A DNA stretch of 64,000 nucleotides from CALLMM01 sp964429855 (GTDB lineage: Bacteria > Armatimonadota > Chthonomonadetes > Chthonomonadales > CAJBBX01): the NCBI GenBank assembly GCA_964429855.1, contig CAYSDM010000001.1:62001-126000 (forward strand), given 5' to 3'. How positions within the stretch are numbered: position 1 is the stretch's first letter; every line of letters begins with the position of its first letter. The notes under the pieces were generated by a model, which was not told the origin of the DNA, did not search any database, and saw only the letters and a program-made list of their open reading frames with translations. Made by a program: the position numbers and the translations under genes. This document shows positions 42,589 through 50,577 of this stretch, one piece after another.

Positions 42589-43503
42589 TCAGTCTTCGCC
42601 CCACAGGCGCGCCAGCAGTTCGGCGGTCGTGGCGAGGTCTAAAAGGTTATGATGCAGGATGTCAGCGAGTCGGGAAGCGTCGCCGGTGCGGACAAACTCC
42701 CGGTAAGCGGCGGGAATCTCCGCGCCGGGAATGTCGTCGGTGCGGGCGCGTCCGCAGACAAACCGCTCCAGAGTCTGCAGCTTGCAGTTGGGCAGATGAC
42801 GGCGATAGCGGTTTCGCGCCTCCAGAAGCACATCCAGATGGGTGGCGATGCGGGGAAGCGGAATGCCGTGCGCGGCGGCGCGGGCGCGAAGCATCGGCAG
42901 GTCGAAGCCGCTTCCGTTAAAGGTGACCACCAGACGAGTCTCGCGAAGCATATCGCAGAACGCCTCGACCACGTTTGCCTCCTCCTCTTCGGTGCGCGCC
43001 AGAAGTTGATGACAGGAGAGCGCTCCCTCCGCATCCATGCGCAGCAACCCGATGAGAAACAGAGGCGCGTTATGCAGCCCCATCGTCTCCAGATCGAGAA
43101 ACAGCGTTCGGTTCGGCGTGAATCCGACGGAACGGCGCAGGTAGGCGGCAAGGGCTTCGTTTTGCAGAGCGGCACCGATCTGCCCGCTCAGATTTTCTGC
43201 CCAGGGCGCATGATCGCCGATTCGCCGCTGCACATAGTAGAACAGCCCGCCGCCAGGCGCAATCCGCACGGCTCCCGGCAGGCAGGATTCGAGGTTGGAG
43301 GAGACGGAAGGGGGGGAGAGAGCGACAGAAGAATCGGGCGTTGTGACCGGGACAAACAGAGAGGTTTCCGCTTTTGCGGCTCTTTCGCCGTCTCTGCGTC
43401 TGCGCCCGGTCTTTTCAGAGGCGCGCGCCTCCTCCGCCGGACGGTTCGCGAGCGGACCTCCGTTTAAGGCTTCCAGCCGTTTCCTCAACTCCTCCGACGG
43501 CAT
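42589..43503 (-). CDS. RNase H-fold (YprB-like, DEDDh-type) exonuclease-like protein
   Basis: A 304-residue protein. After a polar linker (1-80) the nuclease domain holds the exonuclease motifs: 'TLFLDLETMGL' (DxE), 'LVVTFNGSGFDLPMLR' (Exo II, NxxxxD) and 'HHNLLDLATTAELL' (HxxxxD, Exo III). This is the YprB/RNase_H_2 group; Bacillus YprB is linked to DNA repair with the helicase YprA, absent here. The ATG at 43503 has GGGAG 6 bases upstream; an in-frame GTG precedes it. It converges with rtcB, with a 52-base gap. Confidence 0.85.
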   Translation of the reverse strand: MPSEELRKRLEALNGGPLANRPAEEARASEKTGRRRRDGERAAKAETSLFVPVTTPDSSVALSPPSVSSNLESCLPGAVRIAPGGGLFYYVQRRIGDHAPWAENLSGQIGAALQNEALAAYLRRSVGFTPNRTLFLDLETMGLHNAPLFLIGLLRMDAEGALSCHQLLARTEEEEANVVEAFCDMLRETRLVVTFNGSGFDLPMLRARAAAHGIPLPRIATHLDVLLEARNRYRRHLPNCKLQTLERFVCGRARTDDIPGAEIPAAYREFVRTGDASRLADILHHNLLDLATTAELLARLWGED

Positions 43504-43607
43504 CACGCGCTCCCTGCGGATATACTGCCGTTCTATTGTGGCGGGAGAAGGGACGATTCCTGCCGCTACAAAAAAGAGAGCGAAACGGGGAAACGGCGCA
43601 GCGTCGG

Positions 43608-44045
43608 CTAACCGTTATCCAGATCGCTCTCATATCCGCGAAGCTGCCGGGTGCGCTGCTTAACAATCTCCATGCAGTGTCCCTCGCTGGCAAGGGGCCA
43701 CATGGTTCCGTCCTGCTTGCCGATGATTTCGAAGGAAGCTGCAAACTCCGCATCCCGAAACTTCAGCCAGGCGCGCTGCGCCTTCTGAAGCGCGTCGCGT
43801 TTTGCGCCTTTCAATCGCTTCATCAGCCGACTGTAGACCCGATTCATCTCTGAATCCCACTTCTGTGTGGCTTCGCGAATGGCGGCGCGCATACCGTGCG
43901 TGGAGCCGTTCTTCTCTATCGCCTTCTCCAGCCATACGTCTATCGGGTCTTTCTTCTCCTCGCGCTGTACGGCGGATGCCGACAGGCAGAGGCAGACCAG
44001 CAGCGCCATACACAGCATTGTCCCGCGAAACAGACCGGATCGCAT
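43608..44045 (-). CDS. LprI/DUF1311-type secreted protein
   Basis: A 145-residue protein with a signal peptide (about 1-25, 'GTMLCMALLVCLCLSASA'). The mature part, with 'ATQKWDSEMNRVYSRLMKRLKGAKRDALQKAQRAWLKFRDAEF', is the DUF1311 or LprI pattern, a helical periplasmic domain known from lysozyme-inhibitor LprI. 'GHCMEIVKQRTRQLRGY' with a single Cys closes it. The start at 44045 is chosen for the signal peptide and a GGGAGG site. It is 19 bases after the AlkD-like gene and probably in the same transcript. Confidence 0.82.
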   Translation of the reverse strand: MRSGLFRGTMLCMALLVCLCLSASAVQREEKKDPIDVWLEKAIEKNGSTHGMRAAIREATQKWDSEMNRVYSRLMKRLKGAKRDALQKAQRAWLKFRDAEFAASFEIIGKQDGTMWPLASEGHCMEIVKQRTRQLRGYESDLDNG

Positions 44046-44064
44046 CCCTGCTCGCCTCCCTTGT

Positions 44065-44760
44065 TCACATTGTTTCAGCTTTCCGCGCTTTCTGCCGTTT
44101 ACGCTCCCATGCTTTTTGAATATAGGCGGCGGCATCCGGCGTCTTGCAGTCCGTCTTACCGTGATCCACCTCCACCTTCCCGATCGCGGCGGCGACCGTC
44201 AGCGCTTTCCGTTCCAGCGTGGGATTACGGATTCCAATCGCGATCACGGCGCTGTTCATTGCGTCGCGCACGCGATTCTTGCGGGTATGGATGTCGTGCT
44301 GAATCGTCTCCAGATGCGACTCGAAATAGGAGTCGGGGAGCGTATCCTCCTGCATGGCGAGCGCGGCAAGAAGAAGCCAGCCGACTCTCCCGATCCACTC
44401 CTCTTCAGACTCCATCCAGACTTCCGCCTTCTGCCGGACAAAGCGTGTCTTCGCCGCCATGTCGCGGAAGGCGTCCGCGATCGCATAACAGTCCAGATCC
44501 GCCGCCCAGCCGTCCAGCAGAGCCTCCTCGACCGCCTGCGGGTCGGCGATCATGGTTGCCAGAACGCGGGCATCATGGTTGCCAGTCTTCCACAGCGCCT
44601 GCGCCAGCGCGTGGTCTTTCTTGATCTTCTTGCGAAGAGCCTCCAGCGCCGCGTAACTGACCCCGAAAAGCGGATCGGGCACGCCGTGCCTTCGATAGGT
44701 TTTACGGGTCTGCTCTGTTCCCTGCGCCTCCATCGCGCACATCGCTTCCTGTTCCGTCAT
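44065..44760 (-). CDS. AlkD-like HEAT-repeat DNA alkylation repair protein
   Basis: A 231-residue all-helical protein of the DNA_alkylation (AlkC/AlkD) family. 'RRHGVPDPLFGVSYAALEALRKKIKKDHALAQALWKTGNHDARVLATMIAD' is the usual first half, and 'DLDCYAIADAF' and 'EWIGRVGWLLLAALA' form later HEAT units. AlkD removes 3-methyladenine and 7-methylguanine without base flipping. Some members of this family have lost the catalytic residues; the catalytic Trp/Asp/Arg set cannot be located securely here. Same strand as LprI-like gene and the SDR gene. Confidence 0.85.
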   Translation of the reverse strand: MTEQEAMCAMEAQGTEQTRKTYRRHGVPDPLFGVSYAALEALRKKIKKDHALAQALWKTGNHDARVLATMIADPQAVEEALLDGWAADLDCYAIADAFRDMAAKTRFVRQKAEVWMESEEEWIGRVGWLLLAALAMQEDTLPDSYFESHLETIQHDIHTRKNRVRDAMNSAVIAIGIRNPTLERKALTVAAAIGKVEVDHGKTDCKTPDAAAYIQKAWERKRQKARKAETM

Positions 44761-44831
44761 CGGTGTACGATCTCCTCTACATACAGTATTCAGGAGACGT
44801 TCTCGCGCAGGACAGGGCGAGGCGGAAAATC

Positions 44832-45623
44832 TCAGCGCATCTCCTGGCCGCCGGTGACGTTGATCGCCTGTCCGGTCATGTAGCTGGCTTCGTCGGAGGC
44901 GAGAAACGTCACCACGTTACAGACATCGTCATAGGTACAACCGCGACCGAGCGGAACCTGCGACTCGTACTTGCGGCGCACCTCCTCCACCGTAATTCCC
45001 TGATTGCGCGCATACTGCTCGTAGAGACTCTCTTGCCAGAGCGTCCCGTCCAGCAGGTTGCCGGGACAGACCGCGTTCACCCGGATGCCATGCGGAGCCA
45101 GATCGAGCGCGATGGACTGCGTCAGTCCGATGCCCCCGAATTTGCTGGCGGCATAGGCGGAGTTGCGAAAGCTGCCCTTCTTGCCCGACTTGGAGTTGAT
45201 CTGAATGATGACCCCGCGCTTGCGCGCTACCATGATTCGGGCGGCGGCGCGGGCGCACAGGAAGTAGCCGAACAGGTTTACGTCCATCACCTTGCGCCAG
45301 GCGTCGGCGGGAAACTCGGTGATGTCGTTGGCGATCAGAATGCCCGCGTTGGCGACGAGAATATCCAGCCCGTCAAACATCTCCTCCGTCGCCTGCGCCA
45401 TCGCCTCGCAGTCCTCTTCACGGGTCACATCCACCTTCAGCGCCAGCGTCTTGCAGCCGTGCTTCGCCTCAATCGCGTCCGCCGCCTTCTGCGCCTGCTC
45501 CTGCCGTATATCCGCGATGACAACCGCCCGGCAGCCCTCCGCCGCCATCCGATGGGCTATTGCCTCGCCCAGTCCCTGCGCTGCGCCCGTTATCACCGCG
45601 ACACGGTTCTTCAATCGCTCCAT
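44832..45623 (-). CDS. Sorbitol-6-phosphate 2-dehydrogenase-like SDR
   Basis: A 263-residue short-chain dehydrogenase. 'VAVITGAAQGLGEAIAHRMAAEG' binds NAD, 'LVANAGI' is the NAG motif, the catalytic set is Ser in 'INSKSGKKGS' and Tyr/Lys in 'SAYAASKFGGIG'. The string from 'SKFGGIGLTQSIALDL' through 'GNLLDG', 'QYARNQGI', 'KVPL'-like 'SQVPLGRGCTYDDV' to 'MTGQAINVTGGQ' closely follows SrlD of enterobacteria, so oxidation of a hexitol-6-phosphate or close analogue is likely. No sugar PTS is nearby, so the substrate may come from elsewhere in metabolism. Confidence 0.88.
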   Translation of the reverse strand: MERLKNRVAVITGAAQGLGEAIAHRMAAEGCRAVVIADIRQEQAQKAADAIEAKHGCKTLALKVDVTREEDCEAMAQATEEMFDGLDILVANAGILIANDITEFPADAWRKVMDVNLFGYFLCARAAARIMVARKRGVIIQINSKSGKKGSFRNSAYAASKFGGIGLTQSIALDLAPHGIRVNAVCPGNLLDGTLWQESLYEQYARNQGITVEEVRRKYESQVPLGRGCTYDDVCNVVTFLASDEASYMTGQAINVTGGQEMR

Positions 45624-45702
45624 CTCCGCTCTTGCTCCTTCGCTCGTTCACTCTGTTTCCGGCGGCATTCGTCCTGCCGGCGTCTTCTGCTGATCCGGCG
45701 GT

Positions 45703-46257
45703 CTATCCCAACAGTTTCGCCAGATACTGCTGAATGGCGTCGTTAAAGCGTCCCTGAGTCTTGAGGATCACCTCGCAGATTTCGCGCACGGCTCCCTCGC
45801 CGCCGCCGCGCTCCGTAATCAGGTCGGCCAGCCCCTTGATCTCATGGACGGCATTGGCAGGGGCGATCTTCATGCCCGCCAGCGAGAAGGCGGGCAGATC
45901 GTTCCAGTCGTCGCCGATATAGGCGACCTGCGCCGTCTCCAGTCCGTAGGTCGCCATCAGTTCTGCCAGCGGCGCGGCTTTATTGGGAACGCTCTGATAG
46001 AGATGAGTCACGCCAAGCTCCCGCGCGCGGCGTTCTACCGCCTCGCTGGCGCGCCCGGAGATAATAGCGACGATCAGACCGCCGTTGAGAGCCAGTTGCA
46101 GACCCAGTCCGTCCGCGACCGAAAAACGCTTGGTCTCCGGTTCGCTGCCGGTGTAGGAGATTCCGCCGTCCGTCAGCACGCCGTCCACGTCCATCGCCAA
46201 CAGGCGGACTGCGGCGAGACGCTCCGCAAGGGGCGGGGTGTTGGATGATTGGGTCAT
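45703..46257 (-). CDS. kdsC: 3-deoxy-D-manno-octulosonate 8-phosphate phosphatase KdsC
   Basis: A 184-residue HAD phosphatase that dephosphorylates KDO-8-phosphate for lipid A-core synthesis. Motif I 'LAMDVDGVLTDGGISY', motif II 'AIISGRASEAV', and motif III/IV 'AYIGDDWNDLPAF' are as in KdsC, and the small size without cap domain is typical of this tetrameric group. It follows kdsD by 48 bases, supporting the assignment. No clear ribosome site is visible before the ATG. Confidence 0.93.
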   Translation of the reverse strand: MTQSSNTPPLAERLAAVRLLAMDVDGVLTDGGISYTGSEPETKRFSVADGLGLQLALNGGLIVAIISGRASEAVERRARELGVTHLYQSVPNKAAPLAELMATYGLETAQVAYIGDDWNDLPAFSLAGMKIAPANAVHEIKGLADLITERGGGEGAVREICEVILKTQGRFNDAIQQYLAKLLG

Positions 46258-46305
46258 AGGGTATTTGCGTTTCTGTCCGGGTGTGTCGCGGAAGATGACG
46301 CGCCG

Positions 46306-47280
46306 CTACACGATTCCGGCGCGCAGAAGGTCTTTGAGCATAATCAAGCCGATGGGACGCCCTTCGGCATCCACCACCGGCGCTTCGCCGGGCTGTCGGG
46401 GCGAATCCTCCAGAATCGCCAGCGCCTCCACCGCCAGCGGATTGCCCACTATGGCAAGGGGATTCGGGGTCATGGCATCCTGAGTTGCATGGCGAAGCGC
46501 GTTCTCATCCCGCAGAAGCGCGCGTCGAATGTCGCCGTCCGTCACAATGCCGACCAGTTTCCCCTGCTCATCCACGACAAAGGCGCATCCGGCGCGCGCC
46601 TTTGAGATGCCGAAGAGCGTATCGTGCAGAGGGGCGTCACCGGCAATAACCACCATACGATCCCCGGAGCGCATCACATCGGCGACGCGCAGAGTCAGCC
46701 GACGACCGAGCGCGCCTGCCGGGTGATAGAGCGCAAAATCCTCTTTGGTGAAGCCCCGCTCCTCCATCACGCAGATCGCCAGCGCATCGCACAGCGCAAG
46801 CATGGCAATCGCGCTGGTGGTCGGAGCCAGTCCCAGCGGACAGGCTTCGCCCTCGACCGATACCTCCAGCGTCACCTGCGCGGCGTTCGCCAGCGTGGAG
46901 CCCGTATTGCCGACCATCGCCACGATGCAGGCTCCGATCCGTCCGATGGTCGGAAGCAGGCGAATCACCTCATCGCTCTCGCCGCTGTAAGAGAGCGCAA
47001 GCACCACATCGTCCGCCGTGACCACGCCGAGATCGCCATGCACCCCCTCCGCCGGATGCAGATAGAGCGCGGGCGTGCCGGTGGAGGCAAGAGTCGCGGC
47101 GGTCTTGCGGGCAATCGCTCCGGCTTTTCCCACGCCGGTCGTGATGACGCGCCCCTTGCAGTGCAGGAGCCGATCCACTGCCTGTAGAAAACGGTCGTCC
47201 AGTCGGTTTGAGAGCGCGCGAATCGCCTTCGCCTCCTGCTCCAGTACGCCGCGCGCGCGATCTAAAACGTGTGTCTGCAT
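46306..47280 (-). CDS. kdsD: D-arabinose 5-phosphate isomerase KdsD (SIS plus two CBS domains)
   Basis: A 324-residue enzyme that makes arabinose-5-phosphate for KDO. The SIS domain (about 30-175) has 'GRVITTGVGKAGAIARKTAATLASTGTPALYLHPAEGVHGDLG' and 'LALSYSGESDEV', and two CBS domains fill 200-320 ('VADVMRSGDRMVVIAGD', 'GIVTDGDIRRALL', 'AMTPNPLAIV'). The ATG at 47280 is used; the frame continues upstream to 47439 but with odd, Arg-rich sequence over the promoter. The -10 box lies 9 bases before this ATG and no ribosome site is present, so the mRNA may be leaderless. Confidence 0.94.
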   Translation of the reverse strand: MQTHVLDRARGVLEQEAKAIRALSNRLDDRFLQAVDRLLHCKGRVITTGVGKAGAIARKTAATLASTGTPALYLHPAEGVHGDLGVVTADDVVLALSYSGESDEVIRLLPTIGRIGACIVAMVGNTGSTLANAAQVTLEVSVEGEACPLGLAPTTSAIAMLALCDALAICVMEERGFTKEDFALYHPAGALGRRLTLRVADVMRSGDRMVVIAGDAPLHDTLFGISKARAGCAFVVDEQGKLVGIVTDGDIRRALLRDENALRHATQDAMTPNPLAIVGNPLAVEALAILEDSPRQPGEAPVVDAEGRPIGLIMLKDLLRAGIV

Positions 47281-47289
47281 AGTGATGAG

Positions 47290-47319
47290 ATTGTAGCAGG
47301 TAATTCGTGGGCCATTCAA
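47290..47319 (-). promoter_or_regulatory. Promoter of kdsD, adjoining the start codon
   Basis: On the minus strand TTGAAT (47314-47319), 18-base spacer, TACAAT (47290-47295). Transcription should begin at about 47283, three bases before the kdsD ATG, predicting a leaderless or nearly leaderless message. Confidence 0.6.
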
Positions 47320-47380
47320 GTAGGCGTTTGCATCCGGGGCACGGCGCAACTGCGTTTCGGCGTTACCCGCCTGCGGGCCG

Positions 47381-47561
47381 TCACTCCGGCTCGGTCGGGC
47401 GAATGACTGCCTGCTCGATGGCGAGCGCGTAGAGACCACCGAAGCATGTGATCGCCCGGGGCGATGGGAAGCATATTACCGGGAATGCCCGGTCGCCCCG
47501 GGCCATATCCCTCCTGCTCCCGCAGGTCTTCCAGCCCATCTAGCGCGCGACGGTAAAGCAT
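47381..47561 (-). pseudogene. Short frameshifted gene remnant
   Basis: Frame one begins at ATG 47561 ('MLYRRALDGLEDLREQEGYG'); a second frame from about 47450 reads 'ITCFGGLYALAIEQAVIRPTEPE' and stops at 47381. Joined by one frameshift they look like a plausible small protein, and neither alone looks coding to its end. No family was recognised. The rest of 47320-47660 has nothing else that I can support. Confidence 0.3.
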
Positions 47562-47660
47562 GTCAACGCCAGCGGGTCGGGTCCGCTTACGAACCGCTGC
47601 CTATCGCCGAGCGTTATGTTAGCGGGTTTTGGTTTTCATATTCAGCATTACGCCTGAGAA

Positions 47661-48533
47661 TCACTCCGGCAGCAGCGCCGTCATCAGTTGATCCGTCGAG
47701 AGGGGAAGATAGACACGCCGCGTACCGGCAATCGTGTCGAACTGAATCCAGCCTTCGCGCTCCGCCTCGCGCAGACGCGCCCCGATCACCGCCGGGGGAA
47801 CAACGAAGGTGCGCGCAAACGCCGCCCGTTCGATCCGATCCGTGGACGGAGCCAGAGGATCGCAGGAGAACTCGTCATACAGGCACCAGAGAAACGCCGC
47901 GAGAGACAGTCCATGCGGCGCAAGGGTGTAGGCGAGGGTTCGTTTCGGCGCGCCCGACAACGAGACCGACAGGATGATGCCCGCCTGCCGCAGTATGCGC
48001 ATCGCCAGAGCGACGGTGCGTGCGCTGGTGAAGCCGAACGACTCACGGGCGTACCAGGTCAGAAACGGCAGCGTCAACATCGGTTCAATCGTCAGCAGCC
48101 GTCCGGTATTGTATTTCGCCAGATCATCTTCAGTTGCGCCGCGCGGCGGCTGTCCGTCGAGGAAGTAGGGAGTCAGGGCATCGCGGGCAATCGCGCCGAT
48201 CAGTCCGTCGGTGCGCGCGACGGCGTAGTAGATCAGTTCGCGCTGCGCCTCCGAGTCGCCGATCCCCGCCACCAGTCGCGCAAAAGCGAACCGCCGCTCC
48301 GAAACGCTGCTGCCTGCCGCCAGGCGCTGGAGAAGCTTCTCCGCCACCCGCGTGCGCATAGAGGCGGAGGAGTAGTTCAGACTCTCCGCCAGTTGCGCGG
48401 TCAGACCGTCTCTCTCTGACCATGATCCGCTCTGCGCGATGATTCCGGCGGCAGACGCCGTCTCTCGCAGGTAGAGCTCCTGCCCAAAGGTGGCATACAC
48501 GATGCTCTCGATGACCTCCTCATGCTCCGGCAA
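47661..48533 (-). CDS. Uncharacterised protein with possible winged-helix segments
   Basis: A 290-residue protein (from TTG 48533, which follows GGGAG by 8 bases; the frame is open to 48659 but that would run over a TATAAT box at about 48610 and the divergent gene). The first half is helical with 'SMRTRVAEKLLQRLAAG', the second half has 'FGFTSARTVALAMRILRQAGII' followed by short strands, as in a winged helix, and 'VVPPAVIGARLREAEREGWIQF' as a second one. It could be a DNA-binding protein, but no family was recognised and the start is uncertain. Confidence 0.6.
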   Translation of the reverse strand: MPEHEEVIESIVYATFGQELYLRETASAAGIIAQSGSWSERDGLTAQLAESLNYSSASMRTRVAEKLLQRLAAGSSVSERRFAFARLVAGIGDSEAQRELIYYAVARTDGLIGAIARDALTPYFLDGQPPRGATEDDLAKYNTGRLLTIEPMLTLPFLTWYARESFGFTSARTVALAMRILRQAGIILSVSLSGAPKRTLAYTLAPHGLSLAAFLWCLYDEFSCDPLAPSTDRIERAAFARTFVVPPAVIGARLREAEREGWIQFDTIAGTRRVYLPLSTDQLMTALLPE

Positions 48534-48627
48534 TTTCCGGTCTCCCTGCTGCCGGAGGAGTATCTTCCATAGAAAGTGAAACGGGATGTATGTTCCCTTT
48601 ACAGTTCTATTATAGCGGAGAGAGGCA

Positions 48628-49317
48628 ATGTGTGGACGATTTACACTGACGCGCACCACCGATGAGGTGGCGAAACGCTTCGGCGCGGACGCCGGGCAGA
48701 TCCGGCTTCCCCTTCAGTACAACATCGCGCCAACGCAGATCGTTGCCGCTGTTCGGCAAAACGGCACGCGCGCGCTGGAGGCGTTTCAGTGGGGGCTGAT
48801 TCCCTTCTGGGCGCGTGATCCGCAGATCGGCAGCCGCCTGATAAATGCCCGTGCTGAGACGCTGGCGGAGAAACCCGCCTTCAAACACGCGCTGTCACGC
48901 CGCCGCTGTCTGATACCGTCGGACGGCTTCTACGAATGGAAGAAGGAGGGGCGTTCCCGGCAGCCGGTCTATATTCGCCGGAGAGACGGCGCGCTCTTCG
49001 CTTTCGCGGGACTCTGGGAGACCTGGGAGTCGCCGGAGGGCGAAGCGCGCCGCACCTGCACGATCATCACCGTCGAGCCGAACACTCTCCTCGCCGATAT
49101 CCACAGCCGGATGCCCGCCATACTGACGCCGGAGAGCGAAGAAGTCTGGCTCGATCCGGGCGAGAAGAATCTGGCGCGCCTGCTGACGTGCCTGACTCCC
49201 TATCCCTCGGAAGAGATGGACTTCTATCCGGTCTCGCGACTCGTCAACTCGCCCGTCAACGACAGCCCGGAGTGTCTCCGACCGCTCGATGCCGACGAAC
49301 CCACTCTCTTCGGTTAG
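48628..49317 (+). CDS. SOS response-associated protein, HMCES/YedK type
   Basis: A 229-residue SRAP-domain protein that crosslinks covalently to abasic sites in single-stranded DNA through Cys2. 'MCGRFTLTR' gives Cys2 as the first residue after Met removal, 'YNIAPTQ' and 'FQWGLIPFWA' line the DNA channel, 'INARAETLAEKPAFKHALSRRRCLIPSDGFYEW' holds the catalytic Glu, and 'ADIHSRMPAIL' the active-site His. All key residues are present. GGAGAGAGG precedes the ATG. It is divergent from the uncharacterised gene, sharing a 94-base spacer that contains ATTATA, readable as a -10 on either strand. Confidence 0.95.
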   Translation: MCGRFTLTRTTDEVAKRFGADAGQIRLPLQYNIAPTQIVAAVRQNGTRALEAFQWGLIPFWARDPQIGSRLINARAETLAEKPAFKHALSRRRCLIPSDGFYEWKKEGRSRQPVYIRRRDGALFAFAGLWETWESPEGEARRTCTIITVEPNTLLADIHSRMPAILTPESEEVWLDPGEKNLARLLTCLTPYPSEEMDFYPVSRLVNSPVNDSPECLRPLDADEPTLFG

Positions 49318-49324
49318 AGAAAGC

Positions 49325-49897
49325 CTATCGGCTGCGCTGGTAGGTTCCCATCAGCCTGCCTTCCGCCAGAATATGCCCCTCCATGACGCGCAGAAGGTCT
49401 GCCCGCGTCATGCCTGCATCCAGCGTGAGCGGGACATCCAGCGCATAGAGGATGAAGAGGTAGCGGTGCGGCTTTCCGGCAGGCGGGCAGGGACCGCCAT
49501 AGCCGAGGCGTTTGAAATCGTTGCTGCCCTGTCGTCCGTTGTCGGAGATCGCGGCGGTTCTGGGAACGCCTTCCGGCAGCCCCTTCAGGGTCGGCGACAG
49601 GTTATAGAGTACCCAGTGCGACCAGGTTCCCGAAGGCGCGTCCGGGTCTTCGCAGATCAGAGCAAGGCTTCGGGCTTCAACCGGGACGCCGCTCCACGAC
49701 AGCGGAGGCGAGACGTCAGCCCCATCACAGGTGTGGCGTGACGGAATGCGCCCGCCTTCTGTAAAGGCGGCGCTGGTCAGGGTGATGCTCATCTTCGCGC
49801 TCTCTCTCCCGGCGGTCGGACTCTGTTCATGGCGCGAACAGGAGGTCAGTAGTGCCGCCGTTATGAAGACAAAGACGAACGTAATCCACCGTTTCAT
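49325..49897 (-). CDS. Lipoprotein of the YbhB/YbcL (PEBP, Raf-kinase-inhibitor-like) family
   Basis: A 190-residue protein with a lipoprotein signal ('VFVFITAALLTSCSRHE', lipobox LLTSC), so it is anchored in a membrane. The PEBP domain is clear: 'SITLTSAAFTEGGRIPSRHTCDGADVSPPLSWSGVP', 'LALICEDPDAPSGTWSHWVLYN' (the DPDAP anion-binding motif), 'GRQGSNDFKRLGYGGPCPP' and 'PHRYLFILYAL'. The function of bacterial members is unknown. The longer frame to 50098 is shadow. It stops 7 bases from the HMCES-like gene and starts 25 bases after the zinc-ribbon gene. Confidence 0.88.
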   Translation of the reverse strand: MKRWITFVFVFITAALLTSCSRHEQSPTAGRESAKMSITLTSAAFTEGGRIPSRHTCDGADVSPPLSWSGVPVEARSLALICEDPDAPSGTWSHWVLYNLSPTLKGLPEGVPRTAAISDNGRQGSNDFKRLGYGGPCPPAGKPHRYLFILYALDVPLTLDAGMTRADLLRVMEGHILAEGRLMGTYQRSR

Positions 49898-49922
49898 ATC
49901 GTTCTGCGGCGTTGGAACGTCG

Positions 49923-50165
49923 CTACAGAGACGCCTGACAGGTGCGGCAGATGGGAGTATAGCGCACCAGCGCTTCGACGGGACGCTCCAACGCCTCTTC
50001 TGCAGCTGCGGTCGTATCCGGACCGGCTTCCGGGTCGCTGTCGTAGGAGGCTCCATCCTGTTCACGTGCAAGCCGCACAAAGGTGCCTCCATCCACACGC
50101 CTCCGGCTAACCGTCCGCCCGCAGTTGCTGCAAACCACTATGATCTCGTAGGCTGTGGATACCAT
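49923..50165 (-). CDS. Small CxxC/CxxC protein, possible zinc ribbon
   Basis: An 80-residue protein with 'VVCSNCGRTVSRRRV' near the start and 'ICRTCQASL' at the end, two CxxC pairs that could hold one zinc, separated by a polar acidic linker. The ATG at 50165 has GAGAGGAG 7 bases upstream. No family was recognised. It is upstream of the PEBP lipoprotein gene on the same strand, probably one transcript. Confidence 0.6.
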   Translation of the reverse strand: MVSTAYEIIVVCSNCGRTVSRRRVDGGTFVRLAREQDGASYDSDPEAGPDTTAAAEEALERPVEALVRYTPICRTCQASL

Positions 50166-50322
50166 TGCGTTCTCCTCTCTGAGACACGGGTTGTAGACAC
50201 CGATCGCTGCGGACGGCTGTCCGCAGACCCGTCGGCGTTTCGATCTCCTGCCTTTATCTACGTTTTTCGGAGACGGCAAATCCCGGTTTCTGCGGCAGAG
50301 CCGCTCTCGTATAACAAGATAT

Positions 50323-50577
50323 TCACCCCCGCGCGCCAGACTCCTGCACCGGTTCGATCAAAGCCGCCACCGCGCCTGCCGGATCGCGGATGACGGCGTA
50401 TCGCCCGTAGCTTCCCATCTCCAGCGAGCCAGTAATCACCGCTGCGGCGGAGCGGGCAGGATTAACGGGGCAAAAACCGAAATAGTGCATACGCAGACCG
50501 TTCTCAGGAGTATGGCGGGCGTCTGCAGGAGCCGACAGAATGCGAATCTTCTTTTTTATGTTGGTATGGTCAAGCAT
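50323..50577 (-). pseudogene. Truncated VOC/glyoxalase-like fragment
   Basis: The C-terminal part ('YGRYAVIRDPAGAVAALIEPV') is a typical last strand pair of a glyoxalase/VOC domain, normally about 120 residues. Ahead of it 'MLDHTNIKKKIRILSAPADARH' and 'GLRMHYFGFCPVNPA' do not build the first repeat. Its only starts lie within the signal-peptide region of the divergent hydrolase gene. I read it as the remains of a VOC gene broken by deletion; a short real protein is less likely. Confidence 0.4.

Noticed and set aside
47281..47439. N-terminal extension of KdsD
   Set aside because: The added residues are unlike any isomerase and cover the promoter; the ATG at 47280 matches the usual KdsD start.
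49898..50098. N-terminal extension of the PEBP lipoprotein
   Set aside because: The extra 67 residues are Arg/Pro-rich, overlap the zinc-ribbon gene and would bury the lipoprotein signal.
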